This document shows positions 16,150-24,661 of a stretch of DNA of 37,073 bases, in pieces. The position numbers and the translations under genes were made by a program. The DNA is from RGIG1681 sp045657465 (GTDB lineage: Bacteria > Bacillota > Clostridia > Christensenellales > UBA1242): the NCBI GenBank assembly GCA_045657465.1, contig JAZOTD010000010.1:1-37073 (forward strand), in the 5' to 3' direction. Below the pieces are notes generated by a model. The model searched no databases. It saw only the letters and a program-made list of their open reading frames with translations, and was not told where the DNA came from. The stretch's first letter is position 1; the number at the start of each line of letters is the position of its first letter.

Positions 16150-17211
16150 ATGAAAGACAATTGCATAATATTAACCGGTGGCGGAACTGCCGGTCACGTC
16201 ACATTAAACATAAATTTAAAAGATGAACTAAATAAGCATTTTAACAAAATCGTTTATATCGGCTCAAAAGCAGGCATTGAAAAAGAACTCGTCACTAAAA
16301 ACACCAACTACGAATATCATGAAATTTCAACCTGCAAACTTGTTAGAAAAAAACTTTTTCAAAACCTAAAAATTCCATTCGTTTTATTAAAAGCAATCAA
16401 ACAGGCAAAAAAAATTATCAAACAAGAAAATCCTTCAATAGTTTTTTCTAAAGGTGGCTATGTTGGTCTACCTGTTGTTATTGCAGCAAAAAAATTAAAC
16501 ATTCCTGTGGTATGTCATGAAAGTGACATTTCTATGGGGCTTGCCAACAAAATTGCAAAAAAATATGCAACCAAAATTTGCACCAACTTTGCAAAAACAG
16601 CTGAAGCTGAAGGTTCAAAATGCATCTATACTGGCATGCCGTTAAAACTCTCACCACTCACAAAAATTCAGGCAAAAGAAAAACTAAAAATCAAAACAAA
16701 CAAACCAATTCTTCTTGTGACCGGCGGAAGTCTTGGAGCACAGGCAATAAACAATTTTATTTTTGAAAATGTTAATGCTTTAACAAAAAATTATTACATT
16801 GTTCATCTCGTTGGCAAAAACAATCTCAATAAAAAAATCAAAAACAATGACTATATGCAAATTGAATTTTGTAACGACATGTGGACACTTTTTAAAGCTA
16901 CCGACTATGCAATTTCAAGAGCAGGTGCAAACACAATCATTGAACTACTGTCAAATCACATTCTCACAATTTTCATTCCATTGCCAAAAACAGCCTCACG
17001 TGGAGACCAGATTGACAACGCCAAACATCTTGAAAGATTGGGTGTTTCAAAAACCATAAATCAAGATGAATTATCATTAGAAAAACTGCAAAATTTATTA
17101 AATTTCTTAAAAAATAATGCACAAAATGTCAAAAATAAGATAAAAAATGCAAAATTTGAAGACGGAACAAAAAAGATTATTGATGTTATTTTACAAAATA
17201 AAAACACATAG
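16150..17211 (+). CDS. murG: UDP-GlcNAc:lipid I GlcNAc transferase MurG
   Basis: MurG adds N-acetylglucosamine to lipid I to make lipid II on the inner membrane face, the last cytoplasmic step of peptidoglycan building. The 353-aa protein shows the glycine loop GGGTAGH (about 10-16), the conserved FSKGGYVGLPVVIAA and HESD, the second loop TGGSLGAQAIN, SRAGANTIIEL with the UDP-binding residues, and the late QIDNAKHLE (usual QxxNA). Family length is normal. There is no good SD sequence before the ATG (ACTAGAAAT), unlike most genes here, and the possible promoter predicts an almost leaderless transcript. It lies away from the classic mur cluster, while murF and ddl lie further along in the window. 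Confidence 0.95.
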   Translation: MKDNCIILTGGGTAGHVTLNINLKDELNKHFNKIVYIGSKAGIEKELVTKNTNYEYHEISTCKLVRKKLFQNLKIPFVLLKAIKQAKKIIKQENPSIVFSKGGYVGLPVVIAAKKLNIPVVCHESDISMGLANKIAKKYATKICTNFAKTAEAEGSKCIYTGMPLKLSPLTKIQAKEKLKIKTNKPILLVTGGSLGAQAINNFIFENVNALTKNYYIVHLVGKNNLNKKIKNNDYMQIEFCNDMWTLFKATDYAISRAGANTIIELLSNHILTIFIPLPKTASRGDQIDNAKHLERLGVSKTINQDELSLEKLQNLLNFLKNNAQNVKNKIKNAKFEDGTKKIIDVILQNKNT

Positions 17212-17228
17212 CAGACGCTATGTGTTTT
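17201..17228. terminator. bidirectional intrinsic terminator
   Basis: AAAACACATAGC pairs with GCTATGTGTTTT around AGAC; T-runs follow on both strands. It overlaps the murG stop codon and closes the converging PII-like operon. Confidence 0.92.
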
Positions 17229-17231
17229 TGC

Positions 17232-17606
17232 TTAATCAATATCAATTTTTTCATATGTGTCACGCATGCCAACAACTTGAGACACAGGCAGTGCAAAAAC
17301 CATTCCCCTAGCTTCAGATGTAAAGTCAACTGAAGAATAGATTGATTTCATAACCGGCACAACCAACTCTTTTTTTACAAGCATCATAACAACTGTGTTT
17401 TCTGGGTCAATGCTGAATCCCAAAAACTTACGTTGAATTTTGCTCACACCTTTTGCTTGCATAATAAACGCACCAAAGTGTCCAACTGCTTTAGCAGCTT
17501 CTAGAACTTCAGTTTCAAACCCACGCTTAACAATAGACATAACCATTTTAAATTCATCGTCAGAAAAAATATTTTCTTCTTCAAATTCAAAAACATCTTT
17601 TTCCAT
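17232..17606 (-). CDS. PII-like signalling protein (second copy)
   Basis: A 124-aa small protein of the PII (GlnB-like) superfamily, judged from its size, alternating alpha/beta pattern and position beside another PII-like gene and a DUF1538 gene. Two halves are visible: MVMSIVKRGFETEVLEAAKAVGHFGAFIM and VVMMLVKKELVVPVMKSIY, the beta-alpha pairs of a ferredoxin-like fold. The uridylylated T-loop Tyr region of classical GlnB is not recognisable, so it is not a standard nitrogen regulator. AGGAGA precedes the ATG by seven bases. It is the last gene of the operon and probably forms hetero- or homotrimers that sense a nucleotide or small molecule and gate the DUF1538 protein; that role is inferred from gene order. 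Confidence 0.75.
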   Translation of the reverse strand: MEKDVFEFEEENIFSDDEFKMVMSIVKRGFETEVLEAAKAVGHFGAFIMQAKGVSKIQRKFLGFSIDPENTVVMMLVKKELVVPVMKSIYSSVDFTSEARGMVFALPVSQVVGMRDTYEKIDID

Positions 17607-17617
17607 ATCACTTTCTC

Positions 17618-17995
17618 CTATTCAACAAACGGACCCTTTCCGCCCATATATCCAAGTATATCAAGCACAAACGCCTTTCCTTTTCCACGTTTATGTAAAT
17701 TAAATTCTTTTGAAATGTTAAGCATAAAAATATCAACAATCTCTTTTTGACAAATTGCCAAAACGCAATATGCATCAGCATATCCACTCACACTCTCCAT
17801 AAGAGAATTTCGTGAAATTCCATTACCAGGAACCGCCGCAACAACTCTGCCACCATTGTTCACTATAAACTGCAAAACATCATCTAAGATTGAATTTCCT
17901 ACCACAAAACAACACATTGACAATTCACTAATCTGTGAAGGATGCAATCTTTGAGAGACTATGACATATTTCTTTTTATTTTTCTTATCCTTCAT
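17618..17995 (-). CDS. PII-like signalling protein (first copy)
   Basis: A 125-aa protein of the PII-like superfamily. After a very basic N-terminus (MKDKKNKKKYV) it has a beta strand, a helix (NSILDDVLQFIVNNGGRVVAAV), a glycine-containing loop, and the C-terminal FNLHKRGKGKAFVLDILGYMGGKG, typical of PII-like partners of DUF1538 proteins. Classical GlnB modification motifs are absent. Its ATG lies inside the last codons of the DUF1538 gene (11-base overlap), so the two are translationally coupled. The second PII-like gene follows after 11 bases. The two copies differ clearly in sequence and are not a recent duplication. Confidence 0.8.
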   Translation of the reverse strand: MKDKKNKKKYVIVSQRLHPSQISELSMCCFVVGNSILDDVLQFIVNNGGRVVAAVPGNGISRNSLMESVSGYADAYCVLAICQKEIVDIFMLNISKEFNLHKRGKGKAFVLDILGYMGGKGPFVE

Positions 17996-19520
17996 TCTTC
18001 TTCTCTCTTAAAATTTCTTTATATTCATTTTCAAGGTCTTCCATATTTGAATACATTTCAGCACTATAAGTAAGTTTGAGTGCATGTCTGTGTTCTTTTC
18101 TTTCTTTATAAACAAGTTCAAATTTATAAACAAGTCCAAGTATTTGCAAAACAATAATTGGAGACATGCTAACAATACCAATAATACCAAACGCATCAAG
18201 CGGATTTGGAGTTCCAGACGCAAGTCCAATCATAATCGGCAAAACAAACGCTGAAGTCATTGGACCCGATGCAACACCACCCGAGTCAAACGCCAAACTA
18301 GTAAATATTGAAGGAACTATAAACATCAGCGCTAGGGCCACTACATACCCTGCGACAATTATATATAAAAAGTTGATGTGATACAAAATTTTCAAAGCAG
18401 AAATTAAAATTGCAAACGCCATTGAAATAGCAATTGAAATTAACACCACCAATGATGAAATGTTGCCTTTTGTGACACTTTCAACCTGTTTTGAAAGCAC
18501 TATAACCGAAGGCTCACAAAATGTAATAATGAATCCAAGCACAACGCAGAACAAAATAACAAGTGAAGTGTCAAGTCCTTTAATGAAACTTCCAACATAA
18601 TGTCCCATATCTGAAATTCCAAATTCAATTCCAAACAAGAACAAATATAAACCAACAAAGGTTACTAACAACCCAATCAAAAGTTCAATTTTCTTTCTCA
18701 TAGGAAGTTTAATTAAAATAAGATCATATAAATAGAACACTAGTGCCAATGGAATTACCGCAAAAGCAGCATTTCTAAGCACTTCTAAAAACACATTAAG
18801 CTCTTCAATTGATATGGTTTTTCCAATGCTGTCACCAGCGCATGTAAACACCAAAAGCACCGCCATAACAGGTCCAAGAGACGCCATACCAACCATACCA
18901 AAAACTTCGTCATTGTTTTTGTTATCAGTAAATTTTGCAGTTATTCCTGATGAAATAGCAAGCAGGAACGGTGCGGTAATAATTCCTGTCGTTGCACCAC
19001 CTGCATCAAATGCAATTGCAATATATTCACTTTTAACTTGTGTGCAAAGCAAGAATATTGCTGCAAACATAACAAGATAAATATATTTGACGTTTATATT
19101 TTTAATTATTCTAACAATTGCAAAAGCAATACATATTCCAACGCCAGCACCAATGAAAAACGTAAGCAGCGATTTTGAAACACCAATTCCACTTTCAACA
19201 ACCTGACCTGCAAAAATCGTTACATCAGGCTCAGCAATTGTCGCACAAATACCAAACGCCATTGCAAATACAACAAAAATAACAAATTTTGAAGCCTTAT
19301 TCACCGAACCAATCATAAGTTCGCCCATAGGCATAATCGTTGAATCAATTCCAGTTAAAAACCAAACTTCACCAATACTTACAAGCACAATTGCGATAAT
19401 AAACGACAACAAAACCTTTGTGTCAAATTTATAGAAAAAAATGTGCACAAAAAGAACTATTGCCAAAATTGGCAATAGTGCTAAAAATGTTTCACGAAAT
19501 TTTTTCAAAAAATTCTTCAT
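17985..19520 (-). CDS. DUF1538 family integral membrane protein (putative transporter)
   Basis: A very hydrophobic protein of about 511 aa with roughly 12 membrane helices in two homologous halves. Paired motifs show the duplication: EPDVTIFAGQV in the first half against EPSVIVLSKQV in the second, and AFDAGGATTGIITAPFLLAI against AFDSGGVASGPMTSAFVLPI. Re-entrant-looking GG-TG loops and conserved Glu/Asp suggest a transporter or channel, but the substrate of DUF1538 proteins is not known to me. ATG 19520 follows AGGTGG by five bases; an upstream in-frame GTG (19529) is less well placed. It lies between the coiled-coil gene (14 bases) and the two PII-like genes, the latter a recurrent arrangement that suggests PII-type control of transport. 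Confidence 0.88.
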   Translation of the reverse strand: MKNFLKKFRETFLALLPILAIVLFVHIFFYKFDTKVLLSFIIAIVLVSIGEVWFLTGIDSTIMPMGELMIGSVNKASKFVIFVVFAMAFGICATIAEPDVTIFAGQVVESGIGVSKSLLTFFIGAGVGICIAFAIVRIIKNINVKYIYLVMFAAIFLLCTQVKSEYIAIAFDAGGATTGIITAPFLLAISSGITAKFTDNKNNDEVFGMVGMASLGPVMAVLLVFTCAGDSIGKTISIEELNVFLEVLRNAAFAVIPLALVFYLYDLILIKLPMRKKIELLIGLLVTFVGLYLFLFGIEFGISDMGHYVGSFIKGLDTSLVILFCVVLGFIITFCEPSVIVLSKQVESVTKGNISSLVVLISIAISMAFAILISALKILYHINFLYIIVAGYVVALALMFIVPSIFTSLAFDSGGVASGPMTSAFVLPIMIGLASGTPNPLDAFGIIGIVSMSPIIVLQILGLVYKFELVYKERKEHRHALKLTYSAEMYSNMEDLENEYKEILREKKNEG

Positions 19521-19534
19521 CAGGCCCACCTAGA

Positions 19535-21568
19535 CTATTCAAAATCAATGCCACCAATAATATCGCTATCCATTTTTCTTCTAGGCGATCTGGTGCGGGT
19601 TCGAGTTGTTCTTGAAGTTGATCTTGAAGAAGTTCTTCTTCTAGAAGCCGGTCTTCTAGCTGCCGACTTCTTTGGTTTAGCAACTTCTTCAACTTCATCT
19701 TCCACAATTTCTTCTTCAATATCATCAATATTTTCAACTTCTGGCTCTTCAATTTCAACTTTCTTGCTGTGTTTTGAAGCAACCTCAAGCAACTTTTTAT
19801 CCATTTCAAGATTTGAAATATTTAAGTTGTTTTCAAGTTCATTTTTAAGCATGAGACCAAACTTCGCTTTTTCAGAAGACTCATTCGCCATTTCTCTATA
19901 TTCTTCTTCTTTCTTTTTAAAGTTTGTTTCTGCTTTTTTAAGTTTTATATCACTCTTAAGTTTGTCAAGATATGCTTGCTTTTGAAGTTCTTCATCACGT
20001 TTTCTAAATGATGACTCAAGTTCTTTAAGTCTTGATTCATATTCTTCAGCAACTCTTTGTGTTTCAAGTTTTGCCATTCTAAGTCTTTCTTCTGCTTCAA
20101 AGTCAGACTTGTTGTTTCTGTCAAGCATTTCAATAATCTTTGCTTGCAACTCATTTTGTTGCATTTGCAAATATTGACTATCTATTGGAGCATATGTTCC
20201 AAATTGTTGCATTTGTTCAGGAGCATATGCATCAATCTCATCATCAACAAGTGGCAAGTTATCTTCATTTTTGTTAATCTCAACACCGCCAGCCTTAGCC
20301 TTTTCAGCTTGAGATCCAAGGGCAGTCTTTTCTCCACCAGACTTTCCATAAAGTTCGGTAAACTTAGACATAAACTCATCTGTGATGGTTCTAAAGTCTT
20401 CTTTTGTCAAAATATCTTCACGAGAAATAGTTTTTCCAGTAACAAAATCAGCCTTTTCATCTTCAACTTTTGGTGTTTCTGTCAAGTTTTCAGCATTATC
20501 AGTTTTTGCCTCTGTTTCAGCATCCTTTGATTCTGGCTTATTGTCATCTTTCTTTTCTTCAGCACTTTCTTCTGCCGCTGAAACAATATCCTTTTCAATC
20601 ACAGCACCGCGTTTCTTTGCAGATTCTGGATTACGATTAATTTCAACAAAGCGCTTACCCTGAACTTTTGGAGTATCGTCTTTTTCTTGAACGTCTTCTG
20701 CTCCAAGTTTGTCGTTTACCTTTTCAATATCATCTAAAAGTTCATCTTCGTCAATGCCAAGATTTGCAAGGTCAAAATCGTCTTCTTCACCATCTTTTGC
20801 AATATCTGTAAGTTCATTGGTTGAAATAACCTTTTCTGTTGGTTTCAATTTAGTGTTAGAAGCTTCACGTTCTAACTTATCAAGCCTAGCACGAACCTTT
20901 TCAAGTTCTTCGGTTTCAAATCTAAACTTTTCACCAGCAAATACTTCATCAAATGAAAAGTCTTCAACATTAACTGCATTGTCATTTCCAAACACTTCAT
21001 CTTGACTTGATGTTGGAACAACGTTTTGCATTTCAACAAGTGGCTCTAAAATGTCACTGTTTTCTTCAAATTCAGTGTTAACTTTTGATTGTTGTTCAAG
21101 CTTATTCAAATAACTATCAAGAGAATATTTTTTATACATTGGATCATTAGTTGAAAGTTGATTGATAGGCTTTTGATTATCTGATTTAAGTTGATCAACA
21201 TCATTAAACTTCTTTTCACTTGCATTCTTGTTAAGATAATCTGTGAGTGAAAATTTTGTTTCAGTTGTTTCAGCCAAACCAATTTTCTTTTCTGCTTCAC
21301 GATAGTTCTTATTTTTCCACGAAGAAAAATTGCCCATATCAACAGGAGTTGTTCTTTGTTTTCTAGGCCCAAAGAACTTGTTGAATGGATTAGGCTTAAA
21401 TTTACTACTTAAGTTTTTGCGAACCACAGGAGCTTCTTCATGTTTATTTGCTTCTTTCAAACTGCTGTCAGTTGACAAAATGTTAATGATAACTGGCTCA
21501 CTTTCAGTTTGTTTTAAAGCTTTTCTAAACAAAGAGAAATCTGATTCATTATAGAAAAAATTGTTCAT
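19535..21568 (-). CDS. large acidic coiled-coil protein with Arg/Ser-rich C-terminal tail
   Basis: I do not recognise this 677-aa protein. It has no membrane segment or signal peptide. The first 300 residues are polar and disordered-looking, with a repeated short motif, SLTDYLNK (about 107-114) and SLDSYLNK (about 149-156). A long Lys/Glu-rich coiled coil spans about residues 465-600, followed by an acidic stretch and an RS-like tail of about 30 residues (RRPASRRRTSSRS...) ending MDSDIIGGIDFE. Such a tail could bind nucleic acid, an acidic partner or membranes. AAGGGA lies five bases before the ATG. It is the first gene of an operon with the DUF1538 and PII-like genes, and a 16-bp palindrome overlaps its promoter. 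A cytoskeletal or scaffold role is only a guess. Confidence 0.8.
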   Translation of the reverse strand: MNNFFYNESDFSLFRKALKQTESEPVIINILSTDSSLKEANKHEEAPVVRKNLSSKFKPNPFNKFFGPRKQRTTPVDMGNFSSWKNKNYREAEKKIGLAETTETKFSLTDYLNKNASEKKFNDVDQLKSDNQKPINQLSTNDPMYKKYSLDSYLNKLEQQSKVNTEFEENSDILEPLVEMQNVVPTSSQDEVFGNDNAVNVEDFSFDEVFAGEKFRFETEELEKVRARLDKLEREASNTKLKPTEKVISTNELTDIAKDGEEDDFDLANLGIDEDELLDDIEKVNDKLGAEDVQEKDDTPKVQGKRFVEINRNPESAKKRGAVIEKDIVSAAEESAEEKKDDNKPESKDAETEAKTDNAENLTETPKVEDEKADFVTGKTISREDILTKEDFRTITDEFMSKFTELYGKSGGEKTALGSQAEKAKAGGVEINKNEDNLPLVDDEIDAYAPEQMQQFGTYAPIDSQYLQMQQNELQAKIIEMLDRNNKSDFEAEERLRMAKLETQRVAEEYESRLKELESSFRKRDEELQKQAYLDKLKSDIKLKKAETNFKKKEEEYREMANESSEKAKFGLMLKNELENNLNISNLEMDKKLLEVASKHSKKVEIEEPEVENIDDIEEEIVEDEVEEVAKPKKSAARRPASRRRTSSRSTSRTTRTRTRSPRRKMDSDIIGGIDFE

Positions 21569-21586
21569 AATATTCCCTTATACTAA

Positions 21587-21602
21587 ATACTAATATTAGT
21601 AT
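21587..21602. repeat. 16-bp perfect palindrome, candidate operator
   Basis: ATACTAATATTAGTAT reads the same on both strands. It overlaps the -10 (21603-21598) of the likely promoter of the coiled-coil/DUF1538/PII operon, a natural place for a repressor site. Being all but two bases A/T, it could also arise by chance. Confidence 0.5.
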
Positions 21603-21625
21603 ACAATAACTAGAAAATATTACAA
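21598..21625 (-). promoter_or_regulatory. likely promoter of the coiled-coil/DUF1538/PII operon
   Basis: TTGTAA (21625-21620), 16-base spacer, TATACT (21603-21598) on the minus strand; predicted start near 21591, leaving a leader of about 23 bases with AAGGGA. A second -10-like TATAAG (21582-21577) lies too close to the ATG for that site to be transcribed. Confidence 0.5.
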
Positions 21626-21661
21626 AACAAAATAAGCCAAAATTTAAATTAAAATAAAAAA

Positions 21662-21688
21662 GATTCGCCATGACTTTTATGACGAATC
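21662..21688 (-). terminator. intrinsic terminator after ddl
   Basis: On the minus strand GATTCGTCAT pairs with ATGGCGAATC (one G-T pair) around a seven-base loop, followed by six T. Confidence 0.85.
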
Positions 21689-21694
21689 AATATC

Positions 21695-22855
21695 TCACCC
21701 CAAAACTTCAGTAACAAAATCATCATTGAAATTATGAGTATAATCACGCTGTTTTTCAGCAATTTTCACAAGTTTATCAATAAATTCATTAATTAAAACC
21801 TTGCCCCTTTCAAAAAAATAATATGCCAAAGAACCTGGAATTGCATTAACTTCACACACATAAATCTTGTTATTTTCTTCATCATAAAGAAAATCAATTC
21901 TAACAACCCCACAAAGACCAAGTTCTTCAAAAATTCTACCTGCATATTTTTGCAGTTTTTCTTTTAGTTCGTTTGAAATTTTTGCTGGAAAATTCTTTTT
22001 TAAACCTTCCATTGAACCAAGTTTTCCTTTGCAACCACAACATTGTTTTTCGCCTGTCAAATACTTATCAGCGAACGACAACAACTCACCGTTTTTTAAC
22101 GGTTCATCAATCTCTGAAATTTCATATTCATCACTTGTTCCAATCACTGCAACATTAAATTCACGTGCATTTTCAATCAACTTTTCAACAAGCACGACAT
22201 CATCAAATTCAAAAGCCTGCACCATAAATTTATCAAATTCCTCTTTGTTTTTTGCAACAAACACTCCTATCGAACTTCCACCATTATTAACCTTTAACAC
22301 CACTGGAAATTCTAAAAACCTGAGCTTCAAATCTATAATTGAATCTTCTTTGTTTTGAAACTGATTCTTTTTAATTTTAAACCCCTTCACTGTTGGAATT
22401 TTAAGACCTTTCATAACCTGCTTAAACAAAAATTTATTCATACAAACCCCTAAAGCATCAACCCCACCAGCCGAACACGCAATATTCATCTGCTCAAAAA
22501 CAGCAACCAATTTTCCATTTTCCCCAGCATTTCCATGACATGCAAAAATCGCAACTTCTACGCCAATATATTCTTTTAAACCAAAAATCGTTCTTGCAAA
22601 CAACTTGTTATTTTCACCAGAAACAAATACCACTTCTTTAAATTTTTTGTTTTTTCCTGAAAATTTTAATTTTGAAAAATCGTTAACATCGAACTTTTCT
22701 TTTTCATAAACAAACATTTTGTTATCTCTTGAAATATATAGCGGAATCAGTTTAAATTGTTCAGACTTAACCTTGCCATAAATCTGTGACGCGGTCACAA
22801 CTGAAATGTCATGTTCATAAGATTTTCCACCAAAAACCAAAAGTATATTCTTCAT
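21695..22855 (-). CDS. ddl: D-alanine--D-alanine ligase
   Basis: Ddl joins two D-Ala with ATP to give the dipeptide that MurF adds to UDP-MurNAc-tripeptide. The 386-aa ATP-grasp protein has FGGKSYEHDISVVTA at the N-terminus, the HGNAGENG loop, the glycine loop NNGGSSIGV, EFNVAVIG, and the metal-binding CEVNAIPG near the C-terminus. The Lys-Tyr pair of the omega loop is kept in FADKYL, which argues for D-Ala-D-Ala rather than D-Ala-D-Lac. It is somewhat longer than the usual 300-360 aa, with a Cys-rich insert (QCCGCKGKLG) after the omega loop. AGGAGA lies six bases before the ATG. It is flanked by terminators on both sides, so it is monocistronic, next to but separate from the murF operon. Confidence 0.95.
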   Translation of the reverse strand: MKNILLVFGGKSYEHDISVVTASQIYGKVKSEQFKLIPLYISRDNKMFVYEKEKFDVNDFSKLKFSGKNKKFKEVVFVSGENNKLFARTIFGLKEYIGVEVAIFACHGNAGENGKLVAVFEQMNIACSAGGVDALGVCMNKFLFKQVMKGLKIPTVKGFKIKKNQFQNKEDSIIDLKLRFLEFPVVLKVNNGGSSIGVFVAKNKEEFDKFMVQAFEFDDVVLVEKLIENAREFNVAVIGTSDEYEISEIDEPLKNGELLSFADKYLTGEKQCCGCKGKLGSMEGLKKNFPAKISNELKEKLQKYAGRIFEELGLCGVVRIDFLYDEENNKIYVCEVNAIPGSLAYYFFERGKVLINEFIDKLVKIAEKQRDYTHNFNDDFVTEVLG

Positions 22856-22964
22856 ACAAATTCTCCTATTTTATTGTATGAATGAAAAAAAATAAGGTTA
22901 CTAAATCAACTTCAATTCATCAACATAATAGTTATGTTTCTATATCTTTTAAGCCAAACAAAAA

Positions 22965-22985
22965 AACGCATGATAATCATGCGTT
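22965..22985 (-). terminator. intrinsic terminator after murF
   Basis: AACGCATGA pairs with TCATGCGTT around three bases; seven T follow on the minus strand. It closes the six-gene deoC-to-murF operon. Confidence 0.9.
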
Positions 22986-22990
22986 TACAC

Positions 22991-24637
22991 TTATGAATAA
23001 TTATCTGGCAGGTCATTTTCAAACAAAACAACTGAATCAAAATCAGCATACTTTGCGAGTGCTTCAACTGCTTGAGTTAAGTTTGCAACTTGAATAATTT
23101 TATTCTCATCAAAATTTTCAAATAAAAGTCCTGTCTTTAACGCTTCAAAGTTGATTGCACTGTCAATAATGACATAATCACAAACCTTTGCCATTCTCTT
23201 TCCAAACTCAAAGTTTGAATTAAATTGGTCAGCACCAAGCTCCACAAGACCTGGAGTCACAACAAATTTATTTCCAGAAAACTCTGCCAAAACTTCCAAG
23301 CTAGCCGATGAACCTTCAACCGAACTGTTATAGGCATCATCAATGATTGTGTAAGTGCTTGAAGATTTCAAAATTTCTAGTCTGTGCGGAATCGTTCTTA
23401 ATTTTTCAATACCCGCAGCAACCTGCTTTAAAGTCAAACCCAAATCAAGCGCAACACGACTTGCAAGCAATATATTTGAAATATTATGTTTTCCAAGCAA
23501 GATTGTTTTACACTTAACTTTTTCATCACCAAAAACCAAATCAAAAACAACACCGTCTTTAGACGTTTTTATTCCTGATGCATAAATTTCACCTTTCTCA
23601 TCAGCAATTGAAACAGTCTTTGCTTTTGAATATTGTTTAGCAAGTTCTTTTGCAGGTTCTCCATCAACATTCACAAAAAGATTTCCATCATTAGCTGAAA
23701 CATATTCTGCTATCTCACCTTTTGTTTTTAAGATATTTTCCAAACTTCCAAATGTGAGCAAGTGTTGATTTCCAACACCAGTCACAACACCATACTTTGG
23801 CTCAACCATATTGCAAAGCTCTTTGATGTCAAACATTTGTCTAGCACCCATTTCAGCAATAAAAATCTCATCATCACTTTCAAGATTTGAAAGTATTGTT
23901 TTTGCAAGACCAAGTGGAGTGTTATAACTTGATGGAGTTGCACAAACTTTATATTTTTCAGACAAAATTGTTTCTAAAATATTTTTAACAGTTGTCTTTC
24001 CATATGAACCAGTCACACCAATCACAACAATATTTTTTTGAGCCTTAAGCTTTGTCTTTGCTTTTTTGATATAGGCATTTGAAATCAACTTTTCAATTGG
24101 CCAAGTAACCAAATACGCAAGAATAACAAACACAGGAAGCGTAACTGGAATAATTCCAATAAGACCAAATCTTAAATATGGAACAAACCTATACCCAACA
24201 TATTGCATCGCCCAAGTAAATCCACCAACCAAAATTGCAAACACAATAACAAGTCTTGTCATTCGCTTGGTATATTTAAGTGGTGTTTTTTGTTTTGCAG
24301 TAAACAAATTTGCTATAAACAATGCGCTAAACAAAATATAAAACAAAACACTAGCATACGACAAAATTTCTTCAACAAAGAAGTCAGCCAAAAGCACATT
24401 GGTTATAAGCATTGCAGCCAGTGACAAAAACGACAACATAAAAAGTCTTGAAACATATGAATATTTCGTATCTTTCAACCACTTTCTAAAGCCATTCAAT
24501 TTATAACCAGACAATTGCAACATTTGCAAAAGTTTATATCCAACAAAAATCATCATGACAGTAGACACCACTGCCAAAACAATAAACATCATCAAGTCTA
24601 GGTTCGAAACAAACCAAGGAGCAAGCATAAATTTCAT
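22991..24637 (-). CDS. murF: MurF-type ligase with N-terminal membrane domain
   Basis: MurF adds D-Ala-D-Ala to UDP-MurNAc-tripeptide. Residues from about 205 onward are a Mur ligase: P-loop GVTGSYGKTTVKNIL, EMGARQMFDIKEL, the GKHNISNILLA motif and DDAYNSSVEGSSASLEVL, the usual DDAYNANP region. The N-terminal 200 residues are not the normal UDP-MurNAc-binding domain of MurF but about six membrane helices (LMMFIVLAVVSTVMMIFVG, FMLSFLSLAAMLITNVLL and others) with basic loops. The enzyme is therefore predicted to be membrane-anchored, and substrate binding must be arranged differently. The start at 24637 has GAGG eight bases upstream. It is the last gene of the operon and 24 bases after the hydrolase gene. 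Related membrane-fused Mur ligases occur in some Firmicutes, as I recall. Confidence 0.88.
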   Translation of the reverse strand: MKFMLAPWFVSNLDLMMFIVLAVVSTVMMIFVGYKLLQMLQLSGYKLNGFRKWLKDTKYSYVSRLFMLSFLSLAAMLITNVLLADFFVEEILSYASVLFYILFSALFIANLFTAKQKTPLKYTKRMTRLVIVFAILVGGFTWAMQYVGYRFVPYLRFGLIGIIPVTLPVFVILAYLVTWPIEKLISNAYIKKAKTKLKAQKNIVVIGVTGSYGKTTVKNILETILSEKYKVCATPSSYNTPLGLAKTILSNLESDDEIFIAEMGARQMFDIKELCNMVEPKYGVVTGVGNQHLLTFGSLENILKTKGEIAEYVSANDGNLFVNVDGEPAKELAKQYSKAKTVSIADEKGEIYASGIKTSKDGVVFDLVFGDEKVKCKTILLGKHNISNILLASRVALDLGLTLKQVAAGIEKLRTIPHRLEILKSSSTYTIIDDAYNSSVEGSSASLEVLAEFSGNKFVVTPGLVELGADQFNSNFEFGKRMAKVCDYVIIDSAINFEALKTGLLFENFDENKIIQVANLTQAVEALAKYADFDSVVLFENDLPDNYS

Positions 24638-24661
24638 TTTAATTACCTCATATTAATTTTA

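Noticed and set aside
19548..19985. A plus-strand open frame of about 145 codons
   Set aside because: It is antisense to the Arg/Ser- and Glu-rich end of the coiled-coil gene; its Ser/Leu-rich translation mirrors that composition and it lacks a ribosome-binding site.
22882..23097. Small plus-strand open frame between ddl and murF
   Set aside because: It spans the murF terminator and the antisense of the murF 3' end, with no ribosome-binding site or protein-like composition.
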